Shown: positions 1 to 8,500 of the stretch, piece after piece | Numbering within the stretch: position 1 is the first letter of the stretch | Layout of the letters: each line of letters begins with the position of its first letter | Origin: JACQFK01 sp964604905 | GTDB taxonomy: Bacteria > Planctomycetota > MHYJ01 > JACPRB01 | Direction: 5' to 3' | DNA: 64,000 nucleotides | Assembly (NCBI GenBank): GCA_964604905.1 | Contig: CAZSCC010000370.1 | Coordinates: 1 to 64,000 of the forward strand | Notes under the pieces: generated by a model | What the model was told of the DNA's origin: nothing | What the model saw: the letters and a program-made list of their open reading frames with translations, nothing else | Database searches by the model: none | Made by a program: the position numbers and the translations under genes

Positions 1-564
1 ATCGCCATCGAGAACGCCCGTCTCCACAGCCAGTCCGTCCGGGACAAGCTCACCCGCGTGTTCAACCACGGGTACTTCGAGAAGCGCCTCGCCCAGGAGC
101 TGGAGTACGCGGGCCGGAAGGGGCACCGCGTGGGCCTCCTCATGATCGACGTCGACGACTTCAAGGGGATCAACGACACGTACGGGCACGAGGCGGGCAA
201 CCAGGTCCTCAAGCACCTGGCCGACGGGCTTGCCTCGACCGTCCGTGCCCATGACCTCGTGGCCCGAGCCGGCGGCAAGAAGCTCGACTCCACCGTCGCC
301 CGCTTCGGCGGCGACGAGTTCGAGGTCATCCTGCCCGGCGCCGGGCGCGACGGGACGCTCGGCGCGGCCCAGCGCCTGGTGGCGGCGCTCGGCGGCAGCC
401 GCATCCGCGCGGGGAACGGCAGCGTCAAGCTCTCCATCTCCGTGGGAGGCGCCGTTTTCCCCGACGACGCCCGGACTCCCAAGAGCCTGCAGGCGCGCGC
501 CGACGAAGCCCTCTACGCCTCCAAGCGCGGAGGCAAGAACCGCGCCGCGGTCTGGAAGAGCTGA
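1..564 (+). CDS. GAF-GGDEF diguanylate cyclase, 5' partial
   Basis: The reading frame is open to the left edge, so only the C-terminal part is present. The first residues (IAIENARL) look like the last helix of a GAF domain; the linker DKLTRVFNHGYFEKRL is the usual start of a GGDEF domain. The active-site motif GGDEF is intact at bases 307-321, preceded by RF, so the protein is predicted to make cyclic di-GMP from GTP. Oddity: an inhibitory-site-like R-A-H-D followed by LVAR occurs, but about a dozen extra residues (AGGKKLDSTVAR) lie between it and the GGDEF motif, so the product-inhibition site may be displaced. Family assignment is secure; catalytic activity and the sensory input are inferred. 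Confidence 0.93.
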   Translation: MAIENARLHSQSVRDKLTRVFNHGYFEKRLAQELEYAGRKGHRVGLLMIDVDDFKGINDTYGHEAGNQVLKHLADGLASTVRAHDLVARAGGKKLDSTVARFGGDEFEVILPGAGRDGTLGAAQRLVAALGGSRIRAGNGSVKLSISVGGAVFPDDARTPKSLQARADEALYASKRGGKNRAAVWKS

Positions 565-841
565 CGGCGTCCGGCCCGGCTCCGACGTAACGGCACCTCG
601 AAGTGGGGCACGGACCCGCTTGATCCATGAATCCGGGAAGATCCAGGCGCAAGGGTACGGGGAGCGGAAACTCGAAAGCCCCGACTTCCAAAGGGCGGGC
701 CCTGCTCGCATCGCGGAGCCTCGATCGGGTCCATCCGCGATCCGCGGAGCGGGACGGGCCCGAGGGCACGAGCCGCCGCGCCCGGCCGACGTGCAATTTC
801 AGTTTCCACCCGCCTCGTATTACAGGTAAGGTGGTCCGCTG
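565..841. other. Intergenic region, no gene seen
   Basis: A 277-base gap between the GGDEF gene and the PQQ propeller gene. Only short reading frames without convincing protein character are present. The last 25 bases contain an AAGGTGG stretch that could act as ribosome binding site for the gene at 842. Confidence 0.5.
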
Positions 842-2062
842 ATGGACGGCAGATTCGGGATCCTCGTCCTGGCGATCACGGCGCTCGGCGCGCGGCCGCT
901 CGCGGCCGACGACTGGCCCCAGTGGCGCGGACCCGAGCGGAACGGCGTCTCCGCCGAAAAGGGCTGGCTCGCCGCCTGGCCCGCGGGCGGGCCGCGCGTC
1001 GCGTGGAAGGCCGAAGTCGGCCGCGGCCTCTCCTCGTTCGTCGTCGCGAAGGGATGCGCCTTCACGATGGGCAACGAGGAGAACGTCGACACTGTCTTCT
1101 GCTTCGACGCCGAGACCGGACGTGCGGTCTGGTCCCACAAGTATCCGTCGGACACCGGGGACAAGTACTTCCTGGGAGGGACGACCGGGACTCCGACCGT
1201 CGACGGCGACCGCCTCTTCACCCTGGGCCGCTGGGGCGATCTCTTCTGCTTCGAGGCCGCCACGGGAAAGGTCGTCTGGTCGAAGAACGTGGTCCAGGAG
1301 ACCGGGCTGCCCGCTCCGGAGTGGGGATTCGGGGGCGCGCCCCTCGCGCTCGGCGACCTCCTCCTCCTGAACGTCGGCGAGGCGGGCCTCGCGCTCGACA
1401 AGGCCACGGGCAAAGTCACCTGGAGGTCCGCGGCCAAGGAGTCCGGCTACTCCACGCCGCTCCCGTTCGGGAAGGAGGGGCTCGTCCTCTTCAGCTCGAC
1501 CAAGGCCTACCTCGCCGTCGATCCGAAGACGGGCCGCGAGGCATGGCGCGCCCCCTGGGTCACGCAGTACGGCGTCAACGCGGCCGACCCCATCGTGGAC
1601 CGCGACCGCCTCTTCCTCTCGACGGGCTACAGCAAGGGCGCGGTGCTCCTCAAGATGGGGAAGGGCGAACCCGAGGTCGCGTGGCGGAGCCGGATCCTGA
1701 ACTGCCAGATGAACGCGGCCGTGTGGGTCGGCGGCTACCTCTACGGCGTGGACGGCGACCAGGCGGACAAGGCCCCTCCGAAGGCGGAGCTCAAATGCGT
1801 CGAGCTCGCAAGCGGCGAGGAGAAGTGGTCCGTCGCCGGCTTCGGCACGGGCGCGGTCACGGTCGCCGACGGGAAGCTCATTGCGTTGAGCGAACTGGGC
1901 GAGCTGATGGTCGCACCCGTATCGCCCGAGAACTTCAGGCCGACCGCCCGCGCCAAGGTCCTGGACGGCCGTAGCTGGACGGTCCCGGTGCTGGCCAACG
2001 GGCTGATCTATTGCCGCAATTCCGAAGGCCGCGTCGTCTGCGTGGACGTCCGGAAGCCGTGA
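842..2062 (+). CDS. Secreted PQQ-like beta-propeller repeat protein
   Basis: A 406-residue protein with an N-terminal hydrophobic signal peptide ending near LAADDWPQWRG. The DWPQWRGPERNG segment is the hallmark start of planctomycete PQQ-type propellers. Repeated blade motifs such as LFCFEAATGKVVW and YLAVDPKTGREAW show the A-x-D-x-x-T-G-K-x-x-W pattern of PQQ/BamB-like repeats. No catalytic residues of a quinoprotein dehydrogenase were recognised, so a scaffold or sensor role outside the cytoplasm is as likely as an enzyme. Two more paralogues occur nearby (4789-6042 minus and 12967-14277). The gene ends 7 bases before a palindromic terminator-like repeat, which separates it from the oxidoreductase gene downstream. 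Confidence 0.88.
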   Translation: MDGRFGILVLAITALGARPLAADDWPQWRGPERNGVSAEKGWLAAWPAGGPRVAWKAEVGRGLSSFVVAKGCAFTMGNEENVDTVFCFDAETGRAVWSHKYPSDTGDKYFLGGTTGTPTVDGDRLFTLGRWGDLFCFEAATGKVVWSKNVVQETGLPAPEWGFGGAPLALGDLLLLNVGEAGLALDKATGKVTWRSAAKESGYSTPLPFGKEGLVLFSSTKAYLAVDPKTGREAWRAPWVTQYGVNAADPIVDRDRLFLSTGYSKGAVLLKMGKGEPEVAWRSRILNCQMNAAVWVGGYLYGVDGDQADKAPPKAELKCVELASGEEKWSVAGFGTGAVTVADGKLIALSELGELMVAPVSPENFRPTARAKVLDGRSWTVPVLANGLIYCRNSEGRVVCVDVRKP

Positions 2063-2068
2063 GGATCG

Positions 2069-2099
2069 CGTAACAAAACAAACGGTTTGTTTTGTTACG
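2069..2099. terminator. A+T-rich palindromic terminator-like repeat, copy 1
   Basis: A perfect inverted repeat with 15-base arms (CGTAACAAAACAAAC and its complement) around a single G. It begins 7 bases after the stop of the upstream plus-strand gene. The 3' arm is T-rich, so the transcript would form a hairpin with a U-rich side. Four more copies occur in the window at 20711, 23625, 35405 and 36746. Confidence 0.7.
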
Positions 2100-2117
2100 G
2101 AGGGAAGGAGAAGAGCC

Positions 2118-3425
2118 ATGGAATTCACCCGCCGGGCTTTCATCGCCTCGGGCGCCGCGCTGGCCGCCGCGCCGTTCGTCCACGCCGCCGGGCGGCGGGA
2201 CAAGTTCCGCACCGCCCTGATCGGCTCGGGCTGGTGGGGCAAGAACATCCTGAAAGAGGCGATGGCCGCCGGGCGCTCGAAGGTCGTCGCGCTCTGCGAC
2301 GTCGACGCGAACGCGCTCGAGGTCGCCTCCGAGCAGGTCAAGACCCTCTCGGGCGACCAGCCCAAGACCTACATCGACTTCCGCGACATGCTCGACAAGG
2401 AGAAGCCGGAGGTCGTCCTCATCGCGACGCCCGACCACTGGCACGCGCTCACCGCGATCGCGTCGCTCAAGGCCGGCGCGCACGTGTTCGTCGAGAAGCC
2501 GACGGGCCACACGGTGAACGAGAGCCGCGCGATGCTTCGGGCCTCGCGCGACGCGGGCCGCGTGGTCCAGGTGGGGCTCCACCGCCGAATCGGCCCGCAC
2601 CACGTGAGCGCGCTCAAGTTCCTGAAGGACGGCGGGGCGGGGCAGGTCGGCATGGTCCGGCTCTTCGCCCATTACGGAGGCGGGCCCGAGAAGGCCTCCG
2701 CCAACGCGCCGGTCCCCGAGGGCATGAACTGGGACTTCTACTGCGGTCCCTCGGCGCTCCGGCCGTTCAACCGCCGCATCCATCCGGGCGGCTGGCGCCA
2801 GTTCCTCGACTTCGGCAACGGCCAGCTGGGCGACTGGGGCGTCCACTGGCTCGACCAGGTGCTCGCCTGGACCGACGAGAAGTACCCGCGCCGCGTCTAC
2901 AGCACGGGTGGCCGGTCGGTCAAGGGCAAGCCGATCCTGAACGACCAGGAGCAGACCACCGACGCGCCGGACCACCAGGTGGCGGTCTACGAGTTCGAGG
3001 GCTTCACCGCCACGTGGGAGCACCGCACGTTCGCGGACAACAAGGCGGAGAAGCACCAGATCGGCGCCTACTTCTACGGCACGAAGGGGACGCTCCACAT
3101 CGGCTGGCGGGACGGCTGGACCTTCCACCCCGCGAGCGCGAAGGAGAAGGAGCTCCACGAGGACTCGCAGCTCCAGGAGCCCGACGGCCACAACCTGAAG
3201 CTCCTCTGGGCCGACTTCCTGGAGGCGATCGACAAGAAGACCGCGCCGATCGCCTCGATCGAGCGGGCGCATCGCTCGTCGGTGCTGCCGCTGCTCGGGA
3301 TGCTTTCGATGAAGCTCGGCCGGAGCGTGCAGTGGGACGGCGCGAAGGAGGAGATCGTCGGCGACGCCGAGGCGAACGCGCTTCTCAAGCGGCCGTACCG
3401 GGCGCCGTGGGTTTATCCGACCTAG
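2118..3425 (+). CDS. Gfo/Idh/MocA family oxidoreductase, Tat-exported
   Basis: A 435-residue NAD(P)-dependent oxidoreductase of the Gfo/Idh/MocA family, usually acting on sugars or inositols. The N-terminus MEFTRRAFIASGAALAAA is a twin-arginine signal, so the folded enzyme with its cofactor is probably exported. The Rossmann glycine motif (GSGWWG) is at residues 36-41 and the family EKP motif (VFVEKP) ends at 128, with the catalytic lysine. The DWGVHWLDQV segment is common in the planctomycete subgroup. Start choice: ATG at 2118 is preceded by GGAGGGAAGGAG at good spacing. The substrate cannot be told from sequence. Confidence 0.92.
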   Translation: MEFTRRAFIASGAALAAAPFVHAAGRRDKFRTALIGSGWWGKNILKEAMAAGRSKVVALCDVDANALEVASEQVKTLSGDQPKTYIDFRDMLDKEKPEVVLIATPDHWHALTAIASLKAGAHVFVEKPTGHTVNESRAMLRASRDAGRVVQVGLHRRIGPHHVSALKFLKDGGAGQVGMVRLFAHYGGGPEKASANAPVPEGMNWDFYCGPSALRPFNRRIHPGGWRQFLDFGNGQLGDWGVHWLDQVLAWTDEKYPRRVYSTGGRSVKGKPILNDQEQTTDAPDHQVAVYEFEGFTATWEHRTFADNKAEKHQIGAYFYGTKGTLHIGWRDGWTFHPASAKEKELHEDSQLQEPDGHNLKLLWADFLEAIDKKTAPIASIERAHRSSVLPLLGMLSMKLGRSVQWDGAKEEIVGDAEANALLKRPYRAPWVYPT

Positions 3426-3461
3426 GAGTGCCGCAGAGCAGAGGCTCTTCTTGAGGATCCT

Positions 3462-3481
3462 CCTCCGCGTCTCCGCGGAGG
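3462..3481 (+). terminator. G+C-rich hairpin between convergent genes
   Basis: An 8-bp perfect stem (CCTCCGCG / CGCGGAGG) with a TCTC loop, between the stops of the convergent genes ending at 3425 and 3497. No T-run follows. The sequence CCGCGGAGACGCGG on the minus strand resembles the dispersed CCGCAGAG-type repeat found at 28316 and 59507. Confidence 0.45.
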
Positions 3482-3496
3482 GTCTTCGGGGAGACC

Positions 3497-4792
3497 TTAT
3501 GGAGCCGAGACCGGCTTGGAGGGTTCCGACCGCAGGCCCGCGCCGTTCACGGCAATCACGCGGTACTCGTGCCTCGTCCCCGCGACCGGCGCGCGGTCGC
3601 TGAAGCGCAGCTCCGGGAGCGGCTTCTCCGGCGTGTCGTGGTAGGACATCGACTGGAAGAGCGGGCGGCCGAACTTGCCCACCGGCTTCTCCGGCACCTG
3701 CGCGAGGTCCTTCCCGTCGCGCTGGACGACGAACGCGCGGATCCCGCTCTCCAGGTCCGCCTCGGCGTCCCACGTCAGCTCGGCCGTCCCGTCCGCCTTC
3801 GCCGTCGCCTTCAGGCCGGTCGGGGCCGGCGGCAGAGTGGCGTCGCTCGCGGCGCCCGTCTTCACGTACTCCGCCCACGCCTTCGCGACCGCCTCGCCCG
3901 GCAGCCAGACCGCCTCGTCGGCCTTCCCGGAATAGACCGCCGCGGGGGAGGCCGTGTCGGAGAGCGGCGTGGCGAGCCACGCGGACTTCATCTCCACCGG
4001 CCGGAGCTTCGCGCCTCCCGCCTCGGGGAGCCGCATCGCGAGACACGCGTCGAAGAACGGGATCGCGAGGTATCGCGAATCGCCGCACTCGTGCGAGGTG
4101 CGCGGATCGGGCGCGAAGCCGATCGGCGCGCCTTTGGCGCGGTAGGCCTTGAACATCGCGAGCGTCCCCGTGTACGCCCCGTTGAAGCGCTTGTCGCCGT
4201 TCTCCTTCGCGCCCGGGTTGCACATCACCGGGATCCCGTAGACGGCGTCCGTGATCTCGGGCTTCGCGAGATTCCCGCTCTCCCACGCCGAGAAGGCCGT
4301 GCCCGAACGGAGCCAGATCGCGACGATGCGGTCGGGGTGGAGCGTCTGCATCAGGCTGGCCCAGGTGCCGCCGCCCGAGTGGCCCCAGAGGCACCAGGGA
4401 GCGGACTCGAGCTCGGGCCGCTTCGCCTTCGCGGCCAGCTCGCCCAGCGCGCGGAGGAACGTCTTCTGGGAACCGTTCCGCGGGTCGCACCAGAGCCTGC
4501 AGTCCTGTTTGTCCTCCTGCTGGTACGAAGGGCCCAGCAGCGCGCAGTCCCATTTCCTCGCCAGGGCCTGCCAGTGGAGGTCGTACGCCGCGGTCGCGCC
4601 GCCCTTGCACGCCCCCGAGCCGCAGCCGTGCTGGTGGACGATCACGCCGCGGATCTTCGCCGCGCCGTCGGGGATCCACAGCGTGTACGTCACCCCGAAC
4701 TGCAGCTCGCCCGGCTGCGAGGACGGCGGATAGGCGACTTCGACGTACTGGCCGCCTGCGGCGGCGAGGAGCCCGAAGAGGATCAGGTTCAT
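3497..4792 (-). CDS. Secreted alpha/beta hydrolase with C-terminal fibronectin III domain
   Basis: A 431-residue protein. Residues 1-14 form a short signal peptide. The central part is an alpha/beta hydrolase with nucleophile motif WGHSGGG (Ser139) after a GVIVHQHGCG oxyanion-type segment. Residues from about 325 onward (APTGLKATAKADGTAELTWD to the C-terminus) form a fibronectin type III domain. It is probably an extracytoplasmic esterase or acyl hydrolase; the substrate is unknown. The start at 4792 is set by translational coupling: its ATG overlaps the TGA of the upstream PQQ gene (ATGA). The frame stays open further upstream, but that part is the shadow of the PQQ gene. Confidence 0.85.
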   Translation of the reverse strand: MNLILFGLLAAAGGQYVEVAYPPSSQPGELQFGVTYTLWIPDGAAKIRGVIVHQHGCGSGACKGGATAAYDLHWQALARKWDCALLGPSYQQEDKQDCRLWCDPRNGSQKTFLRALGELAAKAKRPELESAPWCLWGHSGGGTWASLMQTLHPDRIVAIWLRSGTAFSAWESGNLAKPEITDAVYGIPVMCNPGAKENGDKRFNGAYTGTLAMFKAYRAKGAPIGFAPDPRTSHECGDSRYLAIPFFDACLAMRLPEAGGAKLRPVEMKSAWLATPLSDTASPAAVYSGKADEAVWLPGEAVAKAWAEYVKTGAASDATLPPAPTGLKATAKADGTAELTWDAEADLESGIRAFVVQRDGKDLAQVPEKPVGKFGRPLFQSMSYHDTPEKPLPELRFSDRAPVAGTRHEYRVIAVNGAGLRSEPSKPVSAP

Positions 4793-6042
4793 CGGGCACC
4801 GATGCAGTAGAGGTTCTTCAGGCCCGAAATGAACATTCGACCCCCGGCCACCGCAGGAGAGCTGTGGTTGGGATCGCCGAGGTCGCTCGTGGCCAGCACC
4901 TTTAGCTGCGGCCCCGCCTGCACGACGGTGCTTTTCCCGCCGCTCGCGAAGTAGATCCGGCCGTTCCCGTCGGCGATGGGGCTGGCCCAGGAGGAGGAGA
5001 TCCCCGCCAGCCGCTGCTTGTCGGTCTCCGCCCCGTCCGCCGTCTTCCACACCCGGATGACGCTCCCGCTCTGGAGCCGGAACACATGATCCCCGACGAT
5101 GATGGGCGAACCGATCGCCTCGGGCAGGCCGCCCACGGTCCACTTCACGGCCAGCTCTCCCTCGCCCGACGGATCGACCGCGCTGCCGTTCCCGCCGCGG
5201 CCGGAGTCGGTGTAGAGGATCCCCGACCCGTACGCCGGCGACGAGGCGTCGCCCGCGCCCTTGCTCCACCAGAGGCGCTTGCCGCTGGCCGGATCGAAGC
5301 CCTGGACCGCGTCCTCCTTCACGCCCATCCCGGAGGCGAGCACGACCAGCTGCGGCTTGCCCTTGACGTCGATCACGATGGGCGTCGAGTGAGCAAAGCC
5401 GACCTTTGGGAGCTTCGTCTCCCACACGGGCTTGCCGTCGGTCTTGGAGAAGGCGACCAGTCGCGAGTCTGCCGCCTTCGCCATCGCGCAGAGGAGGATC
5501 ACCGTGTCGCCGAAGAGGACCGGGCTCGTCCCGATCGTGACATCGAACGTGAACGGCCGGATCTCCTGGCGCCAGGCGATCTTTCCGTCGAAATCGAGCG
5601 CCGCCATGACGGACGAGCTGAAGAGGACGAAGACGTGCTTACCGTCGCTGGCCGGGGTTTGCGACGCGTAGCCGCCGCCCGGCCCGCTGCGGAAGTCGTC
5701 GCGACGCCACGGACCCGGGTCGATCATCGTGTCCCAGAGCAGCTTCCCGTCGGGGGTCGAATAGCAGAGGACGTGGTGCTCGGGGATCACCTTGGGGTCC
5801 TGCTTGCCGTCGGGCCAGCGGACGGTGGTGATGAAGAGGCGCTCGCCCCAGACGATCGGGCTCGCGTGGCCTTCGCCGACGAGCGGCGCCTTCCACAGGA
5901 CGTTCTCGCTGCCCCAGGTGACGGGGAGGTTCTTCTCGGTGGTGTATCCCAGCCCGCTGGGGCCGCGGAACTGCGGCCAGTCGTCCGCCCGCACCGCGCC
6001 GGCCACGAGAAACACGATCGCCGCCGAGAGCATGGTTCGCAT
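4789..6042 (-). CDS. Secreted PQQ-like beta-propeller repeat protein
   Basis: A 417-residue protein with signal peptide MRTMLSAAIVFLVAGAVRA and the typical DWPQFRGPSGLG opening. Blades such as LCYSTPDGKLLWDT and LVAFSKTDGKPVWET follow the PQQ/BamB-like repeat pattern. It is the upstream member of a two-gene operon with the alpha/beta hydrolase: its TGA overlaps that gene's ATG, so the two are probably translated together and may act in the same extracytoplasmic process. The ATG at 6042 has an AGGGAGG ribosome binding site 9 to 15 bases upstream. Function beyond the fold is unknown. Confidence 0.88.
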   Translation of the reverse strand: MRTMLSAAIVFLVAGAVRADDWPQFRGPSGLGYTTEKNLPVTWGSENVLWKAPLVGEGHASPIVWGERLFITTVRWPDGKQDPKVIPEHHVLCYSTPDGKLLWDTMIDPGPWRRDDFRSGPGGGYASQTPASDGKHVFVLFSSSVMAALDFDGKIAWRQEIRPFTFDVTIGTSPVLFGDTVILLCAMAKAADSRLVAFSKTDGKPVWETKLPKVGFAHSTPIVIDVKGKPQLVVLASGMGVKEDAVQGFDPASGKRLWWSKGAGDASSPAYGSGILYTDSGRGGNGSAVDPSGEGELAVKWTVGGLPEAIGSPIIVGDHVFRLQSGSVIRVWKTADGAETDKQRLAGISSSWASPIADGNGRIYFASGGKSTVVQAGPQLKVLATSDLGDPNHSSPAVAGGRMFISGLKNLYCIGAR

Positions 6043-6071
6043 CCTGCTTCCTCCCTGAAGTCCGACCTATG

Positions 6072-6257
6072 TTACGCCTGCGGCCGGGGCTTCGACCAGC
6101 GCTTCATCAGTTTTTCCAGTCTCTTGGACAGTTGGGAGCCGTAGGAGCGGCGGAAGCTCTTCTCGCGCCGCGCGTGGCGGACGGTCTTGAAGTGCGGGTC
6201 CTGCGGCCCGCCGTCCTTGAGCGGGGTCCCGCAGAGGATGCACTTCTTCTGTCCCAT
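6072..6257 (-). CDS. Small basic CxxC protein
   Basis: A 61-residue, strongly basic protein starting MGQKKCILCGTPLKDGG. The CILC pair could be half of a zinc-binding site, but no second cysteine pair is present, so metal binding would need dimerisation or histidines (DPHFKTVRHARR). The family is not recognised. A TACAAT box lies 7 bases upstream of the start codon and no Shine-Dalgarno sequence is visible, which suggests a leaderless transcript. It is transcribed divergently from the HEAT-repeat gene at 6308. Confidence 0.55.
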   Translation of the reverse strand: MGQKKCILCGTPLKDGGPQDPHFKTVRHARREKSFRRSYGSQLSKRLEKLMKRWSKPRPQA

Positions 6258-6264
6258 GCGGGCG

Positions 6265-6270
6265 ATTGTA
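6265..6270 (-). promoter_or_regulatory. -10-like box TACAAT, leaderless promoter candidate
   Basis: TACAAT on the minus strand, separated by 7 bases from the ATG at 6257. The predicted transcription start falls at or next to the start codon, and there is no ribosome binding site. Confidence 0.45.
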
Positions 6271-6307
6271 CCCGCGCGGGCCCGCTTCGTGGTATTCTGG
6301 GGCCCGC

Positions 6308-7249
6308 ATGAATCCAGCCTTCCGCGCCGGGATCCTGGCCGGCTTCATCCTCGGGGCCGCCGTCACCGGGTTCGCGTTCCTTCTCTGGAGAGGACGGTCG
6401 GACCCCGAGACGGCCCGCGCCTCGGCCCCTGCTGCCGACGAGCGCATGCCCCGGCTGCAGGAGGAGAACCTGCGGCTGGCGAAAGAGATCGAACAGCTCC
6501 GCGTCGAGAAACCGGCTCCTCCTCCACCCAAGGAGGAGAAGGTGCCCGAGCCGGCCCCCGCGGCTCCCGACCTGAAGGCCCGCTTCGCGAAGCTCGTGGA
6601 ATCGGGGCTCGCCGCGTTCCAGTCGCCCGACTTCAGCGAGACCGTCAAGGCGGTCAAGGAGGCGGGCCGGCCGGCCGTGGACTTCCTCATGAACGTCCTC
6701 CGCAGCTCCGCGTCTGCGGCGGAGCGCCTTCTCGCCGTCGCGCTGCTCGAAGGGGCGGCCGACGCCGCCGCCGTCCCGGCCCTCGCGGAGGCCCTCAAGG
6801 GGGACAAGGACGACATCGTCCGCCAGATGGCCGCCCATGCGCTGGCGGTGCTCGTCTCCCCGGCGGCGGAGGAGCCGCTTCGCGCGGCGGCCACGGGCGA
6901 CGCCGACTTCGGGGTGCGGCTCAACTCGGCCTACGGCCTGGCGAAGCTCAAGCACGAGGACGGCCTCCGCATCCTTCAGCAGGGGTACGAGTCTCCCGAC
7001 ACGCCGGCGGAGTATCGTCTCCCGATCCTGGGCGGCCTGGCCGACGTGGCCGATCCGTCCACGGCCCCGCTCTTCCGCCGCATCCTTACGGACACGAAGG
7101 AGGCCGGGTATCTCCTGACGGCGATCCACGCGCTCGAGAAGATGAAGGACGCCGGATCGCTCCCGGCGCTCCGGCAGCTGGTCCAGTCGGCGCAGCCCGA
7201 CCTCGTGAAGCAGGCCGCGACGAAGGCGATCGAGGCGATCGGAAAATAG
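6308..7249 (+). CDS. Membrane-anchored HEAT-repeat protein
   Basis: A 313-residue protein. Residues 1-28 (MNPAFRAGILAGFILGAAVT...) form one membrane anchor. A short coiled coil (LQEENLRLAKEIEQLRVEK) and a proline-rich linker follow. The rest is alpha-helical HEAT/PBS-lyase-like repeats, for example DDIVRQMAAHALAVLVSP and DFGVRLNSAYGLAKLK. Such repeats usually bind proteins; no enzyme motif is seen. ATG at 6308 was preferred over a start at 6266 because it begins the hydrophobic segment directly; a TATTCT box lies 9 bases upstream of it, another possible leaderless arrangement. The serine hydrolase gene follows after 14 bases, so the two are probably cotranscribed. Confidence 0.78.
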   Translation: MNPAFRAGILAGFILGAAVTGFAFLLWRGRSDPETARASAPAADERMPRLQEENLRLAKEIEQLRVEKPAPPPPKEEKVPEPAPAAPDLKARFAKLVESGLAAFQSPDFSETVKAVKEAGRPAVDFLMNVLRSSASAAERLLAVALLEGAADAAAVPALAEALKGDKDDIVRQMAAHALAVLVSPAAEEPLRAAATGDADFGVRLNSAYGLAKLKHEDGLRILQQGYESPDTPAEYRLPILGGLADVADPSTAPLFRRILTDTKEAGYLLTAIHALEKMKDAGSLPALRQLVQSAQPDLVKQAATKAIEAIGK

Positions 7250-7263
7250 ACGGAGAAACCCGC

Positions 7264-8445
7264 ATGCTCAGGCTGCTCCCCCTGCTGCTCGCCCTCGGCT
7301 GCGCCGCGCCCGCCCGCCTGTCGCAAGAGAAGCTCCACGCGATCGATCCGGTCCTGAACGAGATGATCGCGAAGAAGAAGATCGCCGGCGCGATCGTCCT
7401 GGTGGCGAAGGACGGCGACGTCGTCTTCGAGCAATGCTACGGGATGATGGACCTCGAGGCCGCGACGCCCATGCGCCCCGGCGCGATCGTCCGGATCTAC
7501 TCGATGACGAAGGCCATCGTCACCGCCGCGGCCCTCGTGCTCGTCGACGAGGGGAAGCTGGGCCTCGACGATCCCGTGGCGAGATCGATCCCCGAGTTCA
7601 AGGACCTGAAGGTGCAGACGCCTGAGGGCCTGAGGAAGCCGTCGCGGCCGCCGACCGTGAAGGACCTGATGCTCCATACCGCGGGGTTCACCTACGGAGG
7701 CGGTCCGAGGCTGCCGGACAAGCTCTACCAGGAGAAGAAGCCGCTGGAGTCGAAGGACCTGGACGAGATGGCCGCCAAGCTGGCGACGATCCCGCTCGCG
7801 TTCGATCCGGGCAAGGACTGGCAGTATTCCCTCTCGATCGACGTCCTGGGGCTCGTCATCGAACGGGTGTCGGGGATGAAGCTCGACCGGTTCCTCGAGG
7901 AGCGGATCTTCAAGCCCTTGGGGATGACCGACACGGGATTCCACGTGCCCTCGGAGAAGGCCGACCGGTTCGCGGCGAACTACGAGAGGCAGGGAGAGGG
8001 CTTGAAGCGGATCGACACCCCGTCGAAGTACCTGAAGGCTCCGACGTTCCTCTCGGGCGGCGGCGGGCTGGTCAGCACCGCGCGGGATTACATGCGGTTC
8101 CTCCTGATGGTCGAGCGCGGGGGAGAGGGGCTCCTGAAGCCCGGGACGGTCCGCCTCATGACGACCGACCAGCTGCCGCGCGAGGCGTTCCCGATCTACT
8201 TCGGCAAGCAAGTCCGCCACGGGACCGGCTTCGGCCTGGGCTTCTCGGTCCGCACGGCCGCGACCGAGGGGGACCCGCCGGCGCGGGTCGGCGAGTACGG
8301 CTGGGGAGGGGCGGCTTCGACCCATTACTGGACGAGCCCGGCGGACCGGCTGATCGTCGTGACCCTCGAGCAGACGATGCCCTACACGTCCGACACGGAG
8401 GTTGCCGTCAAGGGACTGATTTACGACGCCCTCTCCAAGCCCTGA
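7264..8445 (+). CDS. Beta-lactamase-family serine hydrolase, lipoprotein
   Basis: A 393-residue class C beta-lactamase/penicillin-binding-protein fold enzyme (Beta-lactamase family, esterase EstB/D-aminopeptidase type). The N-terminus MLRLLPLLLALGCAAP contains a lipobox (L-A-L-G-C), so it is probably a lipoprotein. The catalytic S-x-x-K is S80-M-T-K83 in IYSMTKAIV; the second motif tyrosine is Y188 in WQYSLS; the third, KTG-like site is probably around YGWGGAASTHYW. Likely a peptidase or esterase at the cell envelope; resistance to antibiotics cannot be inferred. The gene follows the HEAT-repeat gene by 14 bases. Confidence 0.88.
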   Translation: MLRLLPLLLALGCAAPARLSQEKLHAIDPVLNEMIAKKKIAGAIVLVAKDGDVVFEQCYGMMDLEAATPMRPGAIVRIYSMTKAIVTAAALVLVDEGKLGLDDPVARSIPEFKDLKVQTPEGLRKPSRPPTVKDLMLHTAGFTYGGGPRLPDKLYQEKKPLESKDLDEMAAKLATIPLAFDPGKDWQYSLSIDVLGLVIERVSGMKLDRFLEERIFKPLGMTDTGFHVPSEKADRFAANYERQGEGLKRIDTPSKYLKAPTFLSGGGGLVSTARDYMRFLLMVERGGEGLLKPGTVRLMTTDQLPREAFPIYFGKQVRHGTGFGLGFSVRTAATEGDPPARVGEYGWGGAASTHYWTSPADRLIVVTLEQTMPYTSDTEVAVKGLIYDALSKP

Positions 8446-8500
8446 GCGCCGTGTGGTAAACTAAGCATGGATCACGGGACGGGGAATTAGGGGGACCTCC

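Noticed and set aside
627..842. 71-codon plus-strand frame ending at the PQQ gene start
   Set aside because: No ribosome binding site, biased composition of S, R and P, and no protein-like pattern; treated as non-coding.
425..2365. Very long minus-strand frame opposite the PQQ and oxidoreductase genes
   Set aside because: Shadow frame caused by high G+C; rich in R, A, P and E without domain, and it runs through the palindrome and both real genes.
8446..8500. Search for a terminal inverted repeat left of the transposase-like gene
   Set aside because: No sequence here matches the reverse complement of the region after 11806, so no mobile element was called.
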